Both the position numbers and the translations under genes were made by a program. From Candidatus Peregrinibacteria bacterium (GTDB lineage: Bacteria > Patescibacteriota > Gracilibacteria > UBA1369 > LOWO2-01-FULL-3), in assembly GCA_018655275.1 (NCBI GenBank), contig JABIJZ010000008.1, positions 62,001-126,000 of the forward strand: a stretch of 64,000 nt of DNA, in the 5' to 3' direction. The notes beneath the pieces are model-generated. The model was not told where the DNA came from and did no database searches. It saw only the letters and a program-made list of their open reading frames with translations. Position 1 is the first letter of the stretch. Each line of letters begins with the position of its first letter. Positions 1 through 8,128 of this stretch are shown one piece after another.

Positions 1-1345
1 AGCCGGAGCATTGGTAGCCGCATTCATGCCAGTCTTCTCGGAATATCTGAACAAGGACAAAAAAGAAGCCTTCAGTCTAGCAAACACAATGTTGTCATCA
101 GCCAGCCTAGTTATATCGGTACTGGCCATAATAGCCTTCATATTTATGGACAGCATTGTCCCTTTACTATTCCCGTCAGTAGACGCAGAGGCCCAGAGAA
201 GCATAATCATCATGACAAGGCTAATGCTTCCATCTGCACTAATTTTCGCCATAAGTAACGCAATAGGGAACATTTTGATGACCTACCGCCATTTCCTATC
301 ATTCGCGATCTCTCCCGTGCTTTATAACCTGGGAATCATCGTTGGAGTAGTTTTCTTAAACGAACAACTCGGAATATACAGTGCTGCAACAGGTGTACTC
401 ATAGGGGCCACACTGCACCTACTCATAAGATTGGTAGATATTTTCTCCACAGGATTCAAGTATCGCCCAGAATTAAAAGTAAAACACCCAGGGTTCAAAA
501 AAATCATCAAACTAATGATACCCAAGTCCATCAGCCTAATAGCCTGGCAACTAAACCTATATGCATTCACGATCGTAGGAATGAGATTAACAGAGGGGGG
601 GATAGCAGCATTCAACTTCGCTAGAAATATCCAAAGCTTCCCCGTAAGCATATTCGGGATAGCATTTACAGTCGCAATTTTTCCAACCCTAAACTCAGCA
701 ATAAACAATGGTAGAAAAGACCTGTACACATCAAGTATCCAAACAACAATCCAAAGAATATTATTCTTCACAATCCCCGCAGCAGTAGGAGTGCTTCTAC
801 TCGCCGAACCAATAACACGTCTCATCCTAGGAGGAGGAGCATTCGATGAAAAATCAATAGAAATGACAGCGCTAATTCTCACATTTTTCGCACTTTCAAT
901 CCCCTTAGAAGCCCTCACGACAATATTCGCAAGATCCTTCTATGCACTCCAAAATACGATCACTCCAATGATAATAAACCTGTTTTCACTAGCATTCATA
1001 GCTTCAATAACCGTATTCATAGCTCCAAAATTCGGAATAGAATGGTTCTCTGTCGGCTTCACAGCAGGATTCTTAATATACAACATATTATTCATAGCCC
1101 TTTTATCAAAACACCTAAAAGGCTTCGATTTCAAAAAATTCTTCAACAGCTTCTTCAAAATCTGCATCTCATCAGGAATAATGGGACTAGCAATCTATTT
1201 AGCCAAATCAATCAACCTCCCAATCCACGAAGCAATCTCAGGAATAACCATCGGAGGCGCAATATACTTACTCACATCTTACCTAATAAAAACTCCAGAA
1301 CTGAATAGCGTAAATATGGTCATAAAAAGACTTCTCAAAAAATAA
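1..1345 (+). CDS. murJ: Lipid II flippase MurJ (MviN family), 5' end cut by the window
   Basis: Polytopic membrane protein of the MOP superfamily that moves the peptidoglycan precursor lipid II across the cytoplasmic membrane. The frame is open to base 2 without a start codon; the residues around the first internal methionine (AAFMPVFSEYL) match the conserved N-terminal region of MurJ, so roughly 60-70 N-terminal residues lie outside the window. About 445 residues are visible, nearly all hydrophobic helices, ending in a short basic tail. The stop overlaps the next start by one base (TAATG), so the following peptidase gene is translationally coupled. Family assignment is secure from the hydrophobic pattern and the conserved N-terminal segment; activity was not inferred further. 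Confidence 0.88.
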   Translation, partial: AGALVAAFMPVFSEYLNKDKKEAFSLANTMLSSASLVISVLAIIAFIFMDSIVPLLFPSVDAEAQRSIIIMTRLMLPSALIFAISNAIGNILMTYRHFLSFAISPVLYNLGIIVGVVFLNEQLGIYSAATGVLIGATLHLLIRLVDIFSTGFKYRPELKVKHPGFKKIIKLMIPKSISLIAWQLNLYAFTIVGMRLTEGGIAAFNFARNIQSFPVSIFGIAFTVAIFPTLNSAINNGRKDLYTSSIQTTIQRILFFTIPAAVGVLLLAEPITRLILGGGAFDEKSIEMTALILTFFALSIPLEALTTIFARSFYALQNTITPMIINLFSLAFIASITVFIAPKFGIEWFSVGFTAGFLIYNILFIALLSKHLKGFDFKKFFNSFFKICISSGIMGLAIYLAKSINLPIHEAISGITIGGAIYLLTSYLIKTPELNSVNMVIKRLLKK

Positions 1346-2034
1346 TGAATAAGAAAACAAAACTCATCATGGTAATACTCGCAATATCTTCTCTCCTGGG
1401 AGCACGCACTTTCCTATACTCAAAACTAGTCCGCCAACCAGAAGAGATCTTCACAGAAAACCCAAACAACACATTTCTAGAAGTTCCATTCATATGCCAA
1501 GCCCCACTACAAACAGAAGCAAATTGGGAATACCACGAAGAGAGTTGTGAAGAAGCAGCAGTCTTGATGGCATACCTTTACGACAACAACCGCTCCGTCT
1601 CAAAACAAGAAGCCCACGAAGAAATCCTCAAAATGATAGACTGGCAAATTGAAAACTTCGGAGAACACAGAGACATCTACGCAGAAGAAGTAAAAGAATT
1701 CATCCACGGATACTATGGACTACCACTCAGCAAAATAGTAATAGTCAACAACGCAACAATAGAAGACATCGAAAGAATCCTAGCAAAAGGAGCCCCAATA
1801 ATAGCCCCAATAACAGGTGAAATTCTCCAGAACCCTAACTATCCATATCCCGGATACCACATGCTCCTAATCAAAGGCATCACCGAAACAACAGTCATAA
1901 CAAACGACAACGGAACAAGAAAAGGCGAGAACTTTGAATACGACCACCAAGTATTCATGGAAGCTATGAACGACGCAGGAGGGAACATCATCTATCTCCA
2001 AAACCACCAACCTCTCACTCCAACATCGAAGTGA
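1345..2034 (+). CDS. Membrane-anchored C39-like cysteine peptidase
   Basis: 229-residue protein with one N-terminal membrane helix (about residues 7-25) and a papain-like C39_2-type domain outside. The likely catalytic residues are Cys68 in EESCEEAA, His172 in GYHMLLIKG and an Asp/Asn near 187-189 in TNDNGT, which fit the Cys-His-Asp order of the family. It starts on the ATG that overlaps the murJ stop and so belongs to the same transcript, which suggests a job in the cell envelope. Its last 43 bases overlap the 3' end of the CAP-domain gene on the other strand. True C39 peptidases process bacteriocin leaders inside ABC transporters; this one is a stand-alone form whose substrate cannot be told. 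Confidence 0.72.
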   Translation: MNKKTKLIMVILAISSLLGARTFLYSKLVRQPEEIFTENPNNTFLEVPFICQAPLQTEANWEYHEESCEEAAVLMAYLYDNNRSVSKQEAHEEILKMIDWQIENFGEHRDIYAEEVKEFIHGYYGLPLSKIVIVNNATIEDIERILAKGAPIIAPITGEILQNPNYPYPGYHMLLIKGITETTVITNDNGTRKGENFEYDHQVFMEAMNDAGGNIIYLQNHQPLTPTSK

Positions 2035-2738
2035 TTCGCAAGATTCAACTTCTTCCCACTTCCATGCACATAAATATAGACTTCAAATTTCCCAACAGAA
2101 TCAAAAACAATTCGAGTCTTAAATCTCTTGCCTGAAACTTTCACCAAGCCTTCCTTCAAAACTTTCTGGTGCCCAAACTCCTTGACTTGGTAATAAAAAT
2201 GCTCCATTTCCTCAAAAGTAAATCCCTTCAGAGGCAGCCCCTTTTTCAAACTAATAGTTTTGTGAACTTTTTTCGTAAATTTAATAATCCTCTTGGCAAA
2301 ATTCTGAGTAAAATAATAAACCTTTTCCTTCGACTGAACTATCCCTATCCCCACAGTATTGTAACTTTTATTCAAGATATTAGCCCTATGCCCAGGACTC
2401 CTCATCAGCCCTTCTTCAGCCTCTTTCACAACATGAGGATATCCACCAATCTTCGCTAGATTCTCCCCAGAAACAGAGTCAGTAACCCTAGAGACCTTCA
2501 GCCTATCCGCCGGAGATTCTCCACGAAAATTCTGATGATCAAAGTAATCTTTTTTCGCCATGTCCTTGCTGTGTTTCCGAGCAACATCTCTCAAGTCCTC
2601 CTGCATCCCCAATTTCGACAATTCAAAATCCGCCCTATCCCGATTCAAATAAATAAGCATCTGCCACTCTTTACGAGTAATAGAGTTTGGCCGAAAAAGC
2701 ATCAATAAAACATATTTTACCCATTGTCCAAAAGTCAT
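1992..2738 (-). CDS. CAP (SCP/PR1) domain protein
   Basis: 248 residues. The CAP fold spans about residues 25-150, with His56, Glu92 in GENLA and His117 in SPGHRANIL forming the usual cavity set, as in bacterial CAP domains such as YkwD. The rest (150-248) is basic and ends in an aromatic-rich tail. There is no clear signal peptide: residues 8-15 are hydrophobic but short, so export is uncertain. It follows ribD by 2 bases and is probably the last gene of the ribD transcript. It converges on the C39-like peptidase gene with a 43-bp overlap. The function of bacterial CAP proteins is mostly unknown. Confidence 0.78.
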   Translation of the reverse strand: MTFGQWVKYVLLMLFRPNSITRKEWQMLIYLNRDRADFELSKLGMQEDLRDVARKHSKDMAKKDYFDHQNFRGESPADRLKVSRVTDSVSGENLAKIGGYPHVVKEAEEGLMRSPGHRANILNKSYNTVGIGIVQSKEKVYYFTQNFAKRIIKFTKKVHKTISLKKGLPLKGFTFEEMEHFYYQVKEFGHQKVLKEGLVKVSGKRFKTRIVFDSVGKFEVYIYVHGSGKKLNLANHFDVGVRGWWFWR

Positions 2739-2740
2739 TT

Positions 2741-3823
2741 CTAATATTCGTTAACTATACCGTGAATCAGTATATCATCTTTCAACTTAGATACATCAGT
2801 TTTTTTGAACTTCAAAACATCCTTAAGATTAGACACACCTCCTCCTTTAACAACATCAACAGCATCTTCACCGCCAATTATTTTAGGAGCAATATAGAAA
2901 TAAATATCATCCACCAAAGAAGCATCCACAAAAGACCCATGCACTTCGCCACCACCTTCAACAAACACAGATTGGATTCCAAACTCTTTGGCCAGATAAG
3001 CCAGCATCTTCTTCACATCAACCTTATTCTTCCCAAAACTTTTCATTTTGACATTAGCCCCCTCAAAAGCCTCAACATTTCCCGCAGACGCAAGACCAGA
3101 ATAAGCAACAAACACATTCTCATCACAAAAAACTCTAGACTTCAAAGATGACCTCAACTTCCCATCCACAATCACTCTCAAAGATTTACCACCACCCATG
3201 TTCAACCTTGGATTATCAGCAATCACAGTTCCAGCACCAACAACAATCGCATCGTAACTAACCCGAAGAGAACGAGCATGCTCACGAGAAGCCCCACTTG
3301 TAATCCATTTCGAAGAACCTTTTTTCGTTGCAATCTTTCCATCCAAACTCATCCCAGCCTTCAAAGTCACATAAGGCATTCCACTCTTCGCCATCTTCAA
3401 AAACGGCTGATTCACAAGCCTAGCTTCATTCTCCAACACACCATTTTTCACTTCCACGCCATTCTTCCTCAGAAACCTCGCCCCCTTACCATTTACTTTT
3501 TTAGAAGGATCAATATGAGAAAAACAAACTTTCTTCACACCCATTTCGACAATTTCCTCAACACAAGGCGGCGTTGCACCAAAATGACTACAAGGCTCCA
3601 AATTCACATACAAAGTAGATCCCTTCACGGCATTTTTCTTCTTCAACGCATCCTTGAAAGCCGCAACCTCAGCATGATCCTCACCAGCTTTTTTATGATA
3701 ACCACGTCCTATGATTTTGCCATTCCTAACAACAACAGCCCCAACCAAAGGATTTGGAGAAGTGAAACCTCTGGCCTTCAAAGCCAAAGCTACAGCTTGC
3801 TTCATGAAATGATCATCGTTCAT
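2741..3823 (-). CDS. ribD: Riboflavin biosynthesis deaminase/reductase RibD
   Basis: Bifunctional enzyme for the second and third steps of riboflavin synthesis: deamination of the pyrimidine ring, then NADPH-dependent reduction of the ribosyl group. 360 residues. The N-terminal cytidine-deaminase-like domain has the zinc set His50-Ala-Glu52, Cys78 and Cys87 (HAEVAAF and PCSHFGATPPC). The C-terminal reductase domain starts near residue 150 (YVTLKAGMSLDGKIAT). It lies 11 bases downstream of ribBA in the order ribBA-ribD-CAP gene; ribE and ribH are 38 kb away. No FMN riboswitch was found upstream. The ATG has no Shine-Dalgarno motif. Confidence 0.95.
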   Translation of the reverse strand: MNDDHFMKQAVALALKARGFTSPNPLVGAVVVRNGKIIGRGYHKKAGEDHAEVAAFKDALKKKNAVKGSTLYVNLEPCSHFGATPPCVEEIVEMGVKKVCFSHIDPSKKVNGKGARFLRKNGVEVKNGVLENEARLVNQPFLKMAKSGMPYVTLKAGMSLDGKIATKKGSSKWITSGASREHARSLRVSYDAIVVGAGTVIADNPRLNMGGGKSLRVIVDGKLRSSLKSRVFCDENVFVAYSGLASAGNVEAFEGANVKMKSFGKNKVDVKKMLAYLAKEFGIQSVFVEGGGEVHGSFVDASLVDDIYFYIAPKIIGGEDAVDVVKGGGVSNLKDVLKFKKTDVSKLKDDILIHGIVNEY

Positions 3824-3834
3824 AAAAGAGGGGA

Positions 3835-5040
3835 TTACACGTCCTTAAGTATATGACCCATTTTGTCCTTCTTAGTCTTCAAATATTTCCGGTTTCTATT
3901 ATTTGGCGAAACTTCTATAGGAAGTCTTTTTGTTATTTTCAATCCATATCCTTCAAGCCCCACAACCTTCTTAGGGTTATTAGTCAATAAATGGATAGTA
4001 GAAACTCCAAGATCAACCAAGATCTGAGCACCAACCCCGTAATCTCTCAAATCATCCTCAAACCCAAGTTTCCTGTTCGCATCAACAGTATCATATCCAT
4101 CATCCTGCAGATTATAAGCTTTTAATTTATTAACCAATCCAATTCCGCGCCCCTCCTGTCTCATATACAAAACTACTCCAGAACCTTTCTTCGCAACCAA
4201 TTCCAAAGCATGATGCAGCTGATTCCCACAATCACAACGCAGTGAACTAAAAAGATCACCGGTTAAACATTCACTATGAACACGGACCAATACATCCTTT
4301 TTCCCATAAACATCCCCAGCAACCAAAGCAACATGCTCATCACTATCAACATCACTTTTATAAACAAAAATCTTAAACATCCCAAAGTCAGTCGGCAAAT
4401 TAGCCTCAGCGACTCTTTTAACCAAACTCTCTTTTTCCCTTCGATATTCAATCAAATCTTTTATAGTCATAATTTTTAAACCATGTTTCTTGGCAAACTC
4501 AAACAACTCGGCTCCTTTCGCCATCTCACCATCACTTCTTGCTACTTCACAAATAACACCAGCTTCTTTCGCTCCAGCTAACTTAGCTAGGTCTACAGAA
4601 GCCTCTGTATGCCCAGCTCGAACCAAAACACCCCCCTTACGCGCGATCAAAGGAAAAACATGCCCAGGTCGAGCAAAATCAGATGGCTTGGCCTTACCCC
4701 CCGCCAAAGCCTTCACAGTCTTCGCTCTATCAGAAGCTGAAATTCCAGTGGTAGTTTCTTTTTTATAATCAACAGAAACCGTAAAGTTACATTTATGTTG
4801 CTCTTCATTGTCATCAACCATCAACGGCAAACCCAACTCAGCAGCTCTGCTAGCAGTAATAGGGGAACACACTAGTCCTCGCCCCTCAGTCATCATAAAA
4901 TTAATATCTTTCGCAGTCACTTTTTCCGCCAACATAACCAAATCCCCTTCGTTCTCGCGATCTTCATCATCGACAACTACAACCATTTCCCCTTCTTTAA
5001 GATCGGAAACGGCAGACTCTATTGTGCTAAATTTTTGCAT
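3835..5040 (-). CDS. ribBA: 3,4-DHBP synthase / GTP cyclohydrolase II
   Basis: Bifunctional entry enzyme to riboflavin: the N-terminal half makes 3,4-dihydroxy-2-butanone 4-phosphate from ribulose 5-phosphate, the C-terminal half opens GTP. 401 residues. The DHBP synthase part (about 1-200) carries the acidic DDEDRENEGDLVM motif; the cyclohydrolase part (about 205-390) carries the zinc motif CLTGDLFSSLRCDC and RQEGRGIGL. Both halves look intact. It lies 17 bases downstream of tsf and 11 bases upstream of ribD, so flavin synthesis may be read from the same transcript as rpsB-tsf. No separate promoter was picked out. Confidence 0.95.
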   Translation of the reverse strand: MQKFSTIESAVSDLKEGEMVVVVDDEDRENEGDLVMLAEKVTAKDINFMMTEGRGLVCSPITASRAAELGLPLMVDDNEEQHKCNFTVSVDYKKETTTGISASDRAKTVKALAGGKAKPSDFARPGHVFPLIARKGGVLVRAGHTEASVDLAKLAGAKEAGVICEVARSDGEMAKGAELFEFAKKHGLKIMTIKDLIEYRREKESLVKRVAEANLPTDFGMFKIFVYKSDVDSDEHVALVAGDVYGKKDVLVRVHSECLTGDLFSSLRCDCGNQLHHALELVAKKGSGVVLYMRQEGRGIGLVNKLKAYNLQDDGYDTVDANRKLGFEDDLRDYGVGAQILVDLGVSTIHLLTNNPKKVVGLEGYGLKITKRLPIEVSPNNRNRKYLKTKKDKMGHILKDV

Positions 5041-5057
5041 ATCAAGATGGGACTGTC

Positions 5058-5831
5058 TTATATAGTCATCCTTACAAAACTTTCGATTGTTGCACCACCT
5101 TCTTCAAGAAGCTGTTCGATAGTTTTTTCAGGATCTTTAACAAAAGTTTGCTTAATCAAAGCGTGTTCCTCTCTGAATTTTTTCTCTTTTCCCATCATAA
5201 TTTTCTCCATGATTTCTTCAGGCTTTCCTTCTTGAGCCAATTGATCCTTCCAAATTTCTTTTTCTTTATCAACTGATTCTTGAGAAACCTCATCAGGAGA
5301 AGTACAAGTAGGATTTGTAGCCGCAACATGCATAGCTAGATCTTTCGCAAGCTCCTCATTGCCACCTTTCAAAGAGACAACAACACCAATCTTTTTATTA
5401 GAGTGAACATAAGAACCCAAAACTTCACCTTCGATTAGTTCCATACCACCAATTTGGATATTTTCACCCATCTTGAGTACAGCATCTTTAACCTCAGAAA
5501 CGTCAGTATCCTCAGTGCTCATTTCACCATTGAACAATTTTCCAGCCAACGATTCAGCCAAATTAACAAAATCTTCGCCTCTAGACACAAAATCAGTTTC
5601 AGATTGCAACTTAACCATTGAAGCCTTTGCTCCCTCAGATTTTATAGCCACAACTCCTTGGTCGGTAGACCTTTCAGCTCTATCAACAGCTTTAGCCTCT
5701 CCCTTTTTTCTCAAAAGATCGATAGCTTTATCCATATCTCCATCAGAGTCTTCCAAAGCTTTCTTACAAGCCATCATAGAAACTCCAGTCATCTCACGAA
5801 GTTTTTTTATTTGATCCAATGTAACTGCCAT
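5058..5831 (-). CDS. tsf: Translation elongation factor Ts
   Basis: Guanine-nucleotide exchange factor for EF-Tu. 257 residues, within the bacterial range. The N-terminal UBA-like part has the family signature (LREMTGVSMMACKKAL, residues 11-26) and the core has the exchange segment around TDFVSRGEDF. It follows rpsB by 11 bases, the classic rpsB-tsf pair. The start ATG has no Shine-Dalgarno motif, like most genes here, so translation may rely on coupling to rpsB. Confidence 0.96.
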   Translation of the reverse strand: MAVTLDQIKKLREMTGVSMMACKKALEDSDGDMDKAIDLLRKKGEAKAVDRAERSTDQGVVAIKSEGAKASMVKLQSETDFVSRGEDFVNLAESLAGKLFNGEMSTEDTDVSEVKDAVLKMGENIQIGGMELIEGEVLGSYVHSNKKIGVVVSLKGGNEELAKDLAMHVAATNPTCTSPDEVSQESVDKEKEIWKDQLAQEGKPEEIMEKIMMGKEKKFREEHALIKQTFVKDPEKTIEQLLEEGGATIESFVRMTI

Positions 5832-5842
5832 GTGAATTAAGG

Positions 5843-6529
5843 TTATTTTTTAGTTTTTTTAGATTTCTGAATAGACTCAGAAACCTTCCCAACAACATAA
5901 GTGATAGATTTCAAGGCATCATCATTCCCAGGAATAGGATAAGTAACTTCATCTGGATTAGCATTCGAATCAACGATACCAACCACAGGAATACCTATTT
6001 TATTACATTCCTTAACAACAATGTTGTCTCTAACACAATCTACCAAGAAAACAGCATCAGGTTTTCTAGTTATCTCTTGCACACCACCCAAAGACTCCTC
6101 CAATTTCACAATTTTCTTTTTCAATCGAGAAGCTTCTTTCTTAGTGTATTTATCAAAATCACCAGCTTCTTCTTGCTCTTTAAGGTCATTAAGATATTTG
6201 ATCCTTTTACTGATAGTAGCAAAGTTTGTAAGAAAACCAGGTATCCATCGAGAGATGACATAAGGCATCTTGCAATCCTTCGCTGTGTTCTCAATCAAAC
6301 TCAAAGCCTGAGGCTTTGTGCTCACAAACAAAACAATCTTTCCTTCAGAGACAAGCTTTGAAAGAAAATTGACAGCATCCTCAAGCATAGAAGCTGTTTT
6401 TTCTAAATTAAACACGTGAACTCCGTCTTTCTCCCCATAAATATACTTTTTCATTCGGGGATCCCATTTGTGAGTTCTGTGACCGAAGTGCACCGCACTA
6501 GCTAACATTTCATCCAAAAGTTTAGACAT
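5843..6529 (-). CDS. rpsB: 30S ribosomal protein S2
   Basis: Small-subunit protein S2, 228 residues. The N-terminal signature is clear (MLASAVHFGHRTHKWDPRMK) and the conserved end region (RDNIVVKECNKIGIPVVGI, then VTYPIPGNDD) is intact; the tail is lysine-rich. It heads the block rpsB-tsf-ribBA-ribD. A GC-rich leader of about 100 bases precedes it and is described separately. Confidence 0.97.
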   Translation of the reverse strand: MSKLLDEMLASAVHFGHRTHKWDPRMKKYIYGEKDGVHVFNLEKTASMLEDAVNFLSKLVSEGKIVLFVSTKPQALSLIENTAKDCKMPYVISRWIPGFLTNFATISKRIKYLNDLKEQEEAGDFDKYTKKEASRLKKKIVKLEESLGGVQEITRKPDAVFLVDCVRDNIVVKECNKIGIPVVGIVDSNANPDEVTYPIPGNDDALKSITYVVGKVSESIQKSKKTKK

Positions 6530-6600
6530 AATCCTTAGGGTTAGCGCCCGCTCCTGATCATCTCGCCCCTTAGCCCTTTTACAAGGGAGGATAGGACAAT
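6530..6600 (-). promoter_or_regulatory. Possible structured leader of rpsB
   Basis: The 70 bases before rpsB are clearly richer in G and C than the surrounding DNA. As minus-strand RNA they can fold a CCCUU-GUAA-AAGGG hairpin (near 6578-6591) and a short AGCG/CGCU pairing nearer the gene. rpsB leaders bound by S2 are known in other bacteria, so this may be an autoregulatory leader. No known leader family was recognised by sequence, so this is a weak inference. Confidence 0.3.
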
Positions 6601-6613
6601 CTCAAAAACAGAC

Positions 6614-6641
6614 TTGATATTTCTAAATTTGCTAGGATAAT
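6614..6641 (+). promoter_or_regulatory. Promoter for the chorismate mutase gene
   Basis: TTGATA at 6614-6619, 16-base spacer, GATAAT at 6636-6641. The predicted start of transcription is near 6648, giving a leader of about 25 bases before the ATG at 6674. Confidence 0.55.
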
Positions 6642-6673
6642 CTAGTAGAAAACCCCTTAAATATCAAGCATAA

Positions 6674-6910
6674 ATGACAAAAGAACTCAAAAAACTAAGA
6701 AAAAAAATATCAAAGCTAGACCTGAAAATTCAAAAACATCTCAAAAAACGCAGCAAAATCGTCGAAGAGATAAGCCAAATAAAGAAAAAATACTCATTAC
6801 CAATCGAAGACAAAGAGAGAGAACAAGAAATTTTGAGCAAAATGGACAACAAATACGTCAAGAAAGTCTTTGAGGAAATAATAAGGCTATCAAAAGAGCT
6901 ACAAAAGTAA
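6674..6910 (+). CDS. Chorismate mutase, AroQ class (stand-alone)
   Basis: 78-residue all-helical protein. The active-site residues of the E. coli AroQ domain (Arg11, Arg28, Lys39, Asp48, Arg51, Glu52, Gln88) are matched by Arg9, Arg26, Lys37, Asp46, Arg49, Glu50 and Gln77, all but the last at the same two-residue offset. This is strong evidence for conversion of chorismate to prephenate. No other aromatic amino acid gene lies in the window. It has its own promoter, and the next gene has a separate one, so it is probably transcribed alone. It is slightly shorter than the usual domain of about 90 residues. Confidence 0.82.
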   Translation: MTKELKKLRKKISKLDLKIQKHLKKRSKIVEEISQIKKKYSLPIEDKEREQEILSKMDNKYVKKVFEEIIRLSKELQK

Positions 6911-6929
6911 AACTACAACCAAAAGTGCT

Positions 6930-6964
6930 TTGACTGACAAGACGTTTCCTGATATAATATAACA
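6930..6964 (+). promoter_or_regulatory. Consensus promoter giving a leaderless mRNA for the RsbW-like gene
   Basis: TTGACT at 6930-6935, 17-base spacer, TATAAT at 6953-6958, then six bases to the ATG at 6965. Transcription would be expected to begin on or next to the A of the start codon, leaving no leader. No Shine-Dalgarno motif is present. Confidence 0.75.
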
Positions 6965-7501
6965 ATGAGTAAGGAAATAAAAAACAAAAATCAAAACATG
7001 AAACCAACAAAAATAACTTTAACTATGCCAGGTGACGCATACTTCATTTCAGGAGTACGCGACTTCACGCTAACGCTAATAAAAAACACAACAAACTTCG
7101 CTGAAAAATGGGCCTTTCGATTTCAATCAGTTGTAGACGAACTTTGCAACAACGCTATCGAATTTGGATCATCAAAAGACGCAGAGATCAGAGTTACATT
7201 TAACCACATAAAAGAACAATACCTTGAAGTAACAGTAGAAGACACCGGTACTGCTAGCTCAAAAACAACAGCAGCAGAAATGAAAAAAATGCTCGAAAAA
7301 AGAATGAAGCCAGAATATAAATTCACAGGAATAAGAGGCAGAGGTTTGCCAAAAATCATTTCCGCATGGACAGACGAACTTGAATTTATAGACAAAGAGG
7401 GAGGAGGACTAATCGTAAGAGTAAGAAAGTATTTGAAAGACCCAAGATTCAAGTCCGGACTACCGGAATCCACACCAACACATATGGTGTTAAAAGTATA
7501 A
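6965..7501 (+). CDS. RsbW/SpoIIAB-like serine kinase (anti-sigma factor type)
   Basis: 178 residues with a GHKL ATPase fold. The N box is VVDELCNNAIEFG (about 56-68), the G1 box VEDTGT (91-96) and the G2 box GIRGRGLPKII (122-132). Kinases of this group hold a sigma factor or other target until a STAS antagonist is dephosphorylated. The next gene encodes a STAS protein, PrsW follows, and a PP2C phosphatase lies at the right end of the window, which together make a partner-switching set. No sigma factor gene is adjacent, so the target is unknown. The start is placed at 6965 because the promoter runs directly into it; an in-frame ATG at 6998 is the alternative. Confidence 0.82.
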   Translation: MSKEIKNKNQNMKPTKITLTMPGDAYFISGVRDFTLTLIKNTTNFAEKWAFRFQSVVDELCNNAIEFGSSKDAEIRVTFNHIKEQYLEVTVEDTGTASSKTTAAEMKKMLEKRMKPEYKFTGIRGRGLPKIISAWTDELEFIDKEGGGLIVRVRKYLKDPRFKSGLPESTPTHMVLKV

Positions 7502-7516
7502 ATAACCAACTTAATT

Positions 7517-8113
7517 ATGGCAGAAGCAACTATAACAATTGAAGATCTACCTTTGAACTCAGCAGACAGCAAAGGTAAAGTAATCTCTATCTCAGGACAA
7601 TTAGACGAAACCAACGTCGACGAAAAGTCCAAAGAGATTTACAAAGTTCTAGAAGAAAATCCTGAAAAACTACAACTTGTATTTGATCTAGAAGGATTGG
7701 AATACATGAACAGTAAATCGATAGGATATCTAACTGATTGGTACGGTAAAGTTGCCGAGAAAGGAGGCAAAACTCACATAGCAAGGGCCAAGGACAATAT
7801 CAAAGATATTTTACAAGTAGTAGGCTTAACTCAACTAATAGAGATCCATGATTCATTAGATGAAGCAAAGCAAGCTGCTAGTAACGCAGCAGGCACAACC
7901 GCTCCAGCGACAGAAACCCCAGCTGCTCCAGTTGAAACTCCAGTTACTCCAGTTGCTGCTCCAGAGACACCAGCGCCCGCTCCAACAGCTCCTGTTGAAG
8001 CGCCAGCTGCACCTACACCTGTAGAGACACCAGCACCAACAACCGAGCCTACTCCTCCAGCAACACCTGCTACACCAGCTGAAGGCAGTGAGACATACGA
8101 TATAAAGAAATAA
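7517..8113 (+). CDS. STAS-domain anti-sigma factor antagonist with a long Pro/Ala/Thr tail
   Basis: 198 residues. Residues 1-118 form a STAS domain like SpoIIAA/RsbV; the segment LEGLEYMNSKSIGYL aligns with the SpoIIAA loop around its phosphorylated Ser58, placing Ser66 at that position (Asp57 is replaced by Asn65). Residues about 119-190 are a low-complexity tail of PAxxTP-type repeats rich in Pro, Ala, Thr and Glu, ending in a short basic tip. Such a tail is unusual on this family. It follows the RsbW-like kinase by 15 bases and is presumably its substrate and partner. Confidence 0.83.
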   Translation: MAEATITIEDLPLNSADSKGKVISISGQLDETNVDEKSKEIYKVLEENPEKLQLVFDLEGLEYMNSKSIGYLTDWYGKVAEKGGKTHIARAKDNIKDILQVVGLTQLIEIHDSLDEAKQAASNAAGTTAPATETPAAPVETPVTPVAAPETPAPAPTAPVEAPAAPTPVETPAPTTEPTPPATPATPAEGSETYDIKK

Positions 8114-8128
8114 GATGACTCTCAACGA

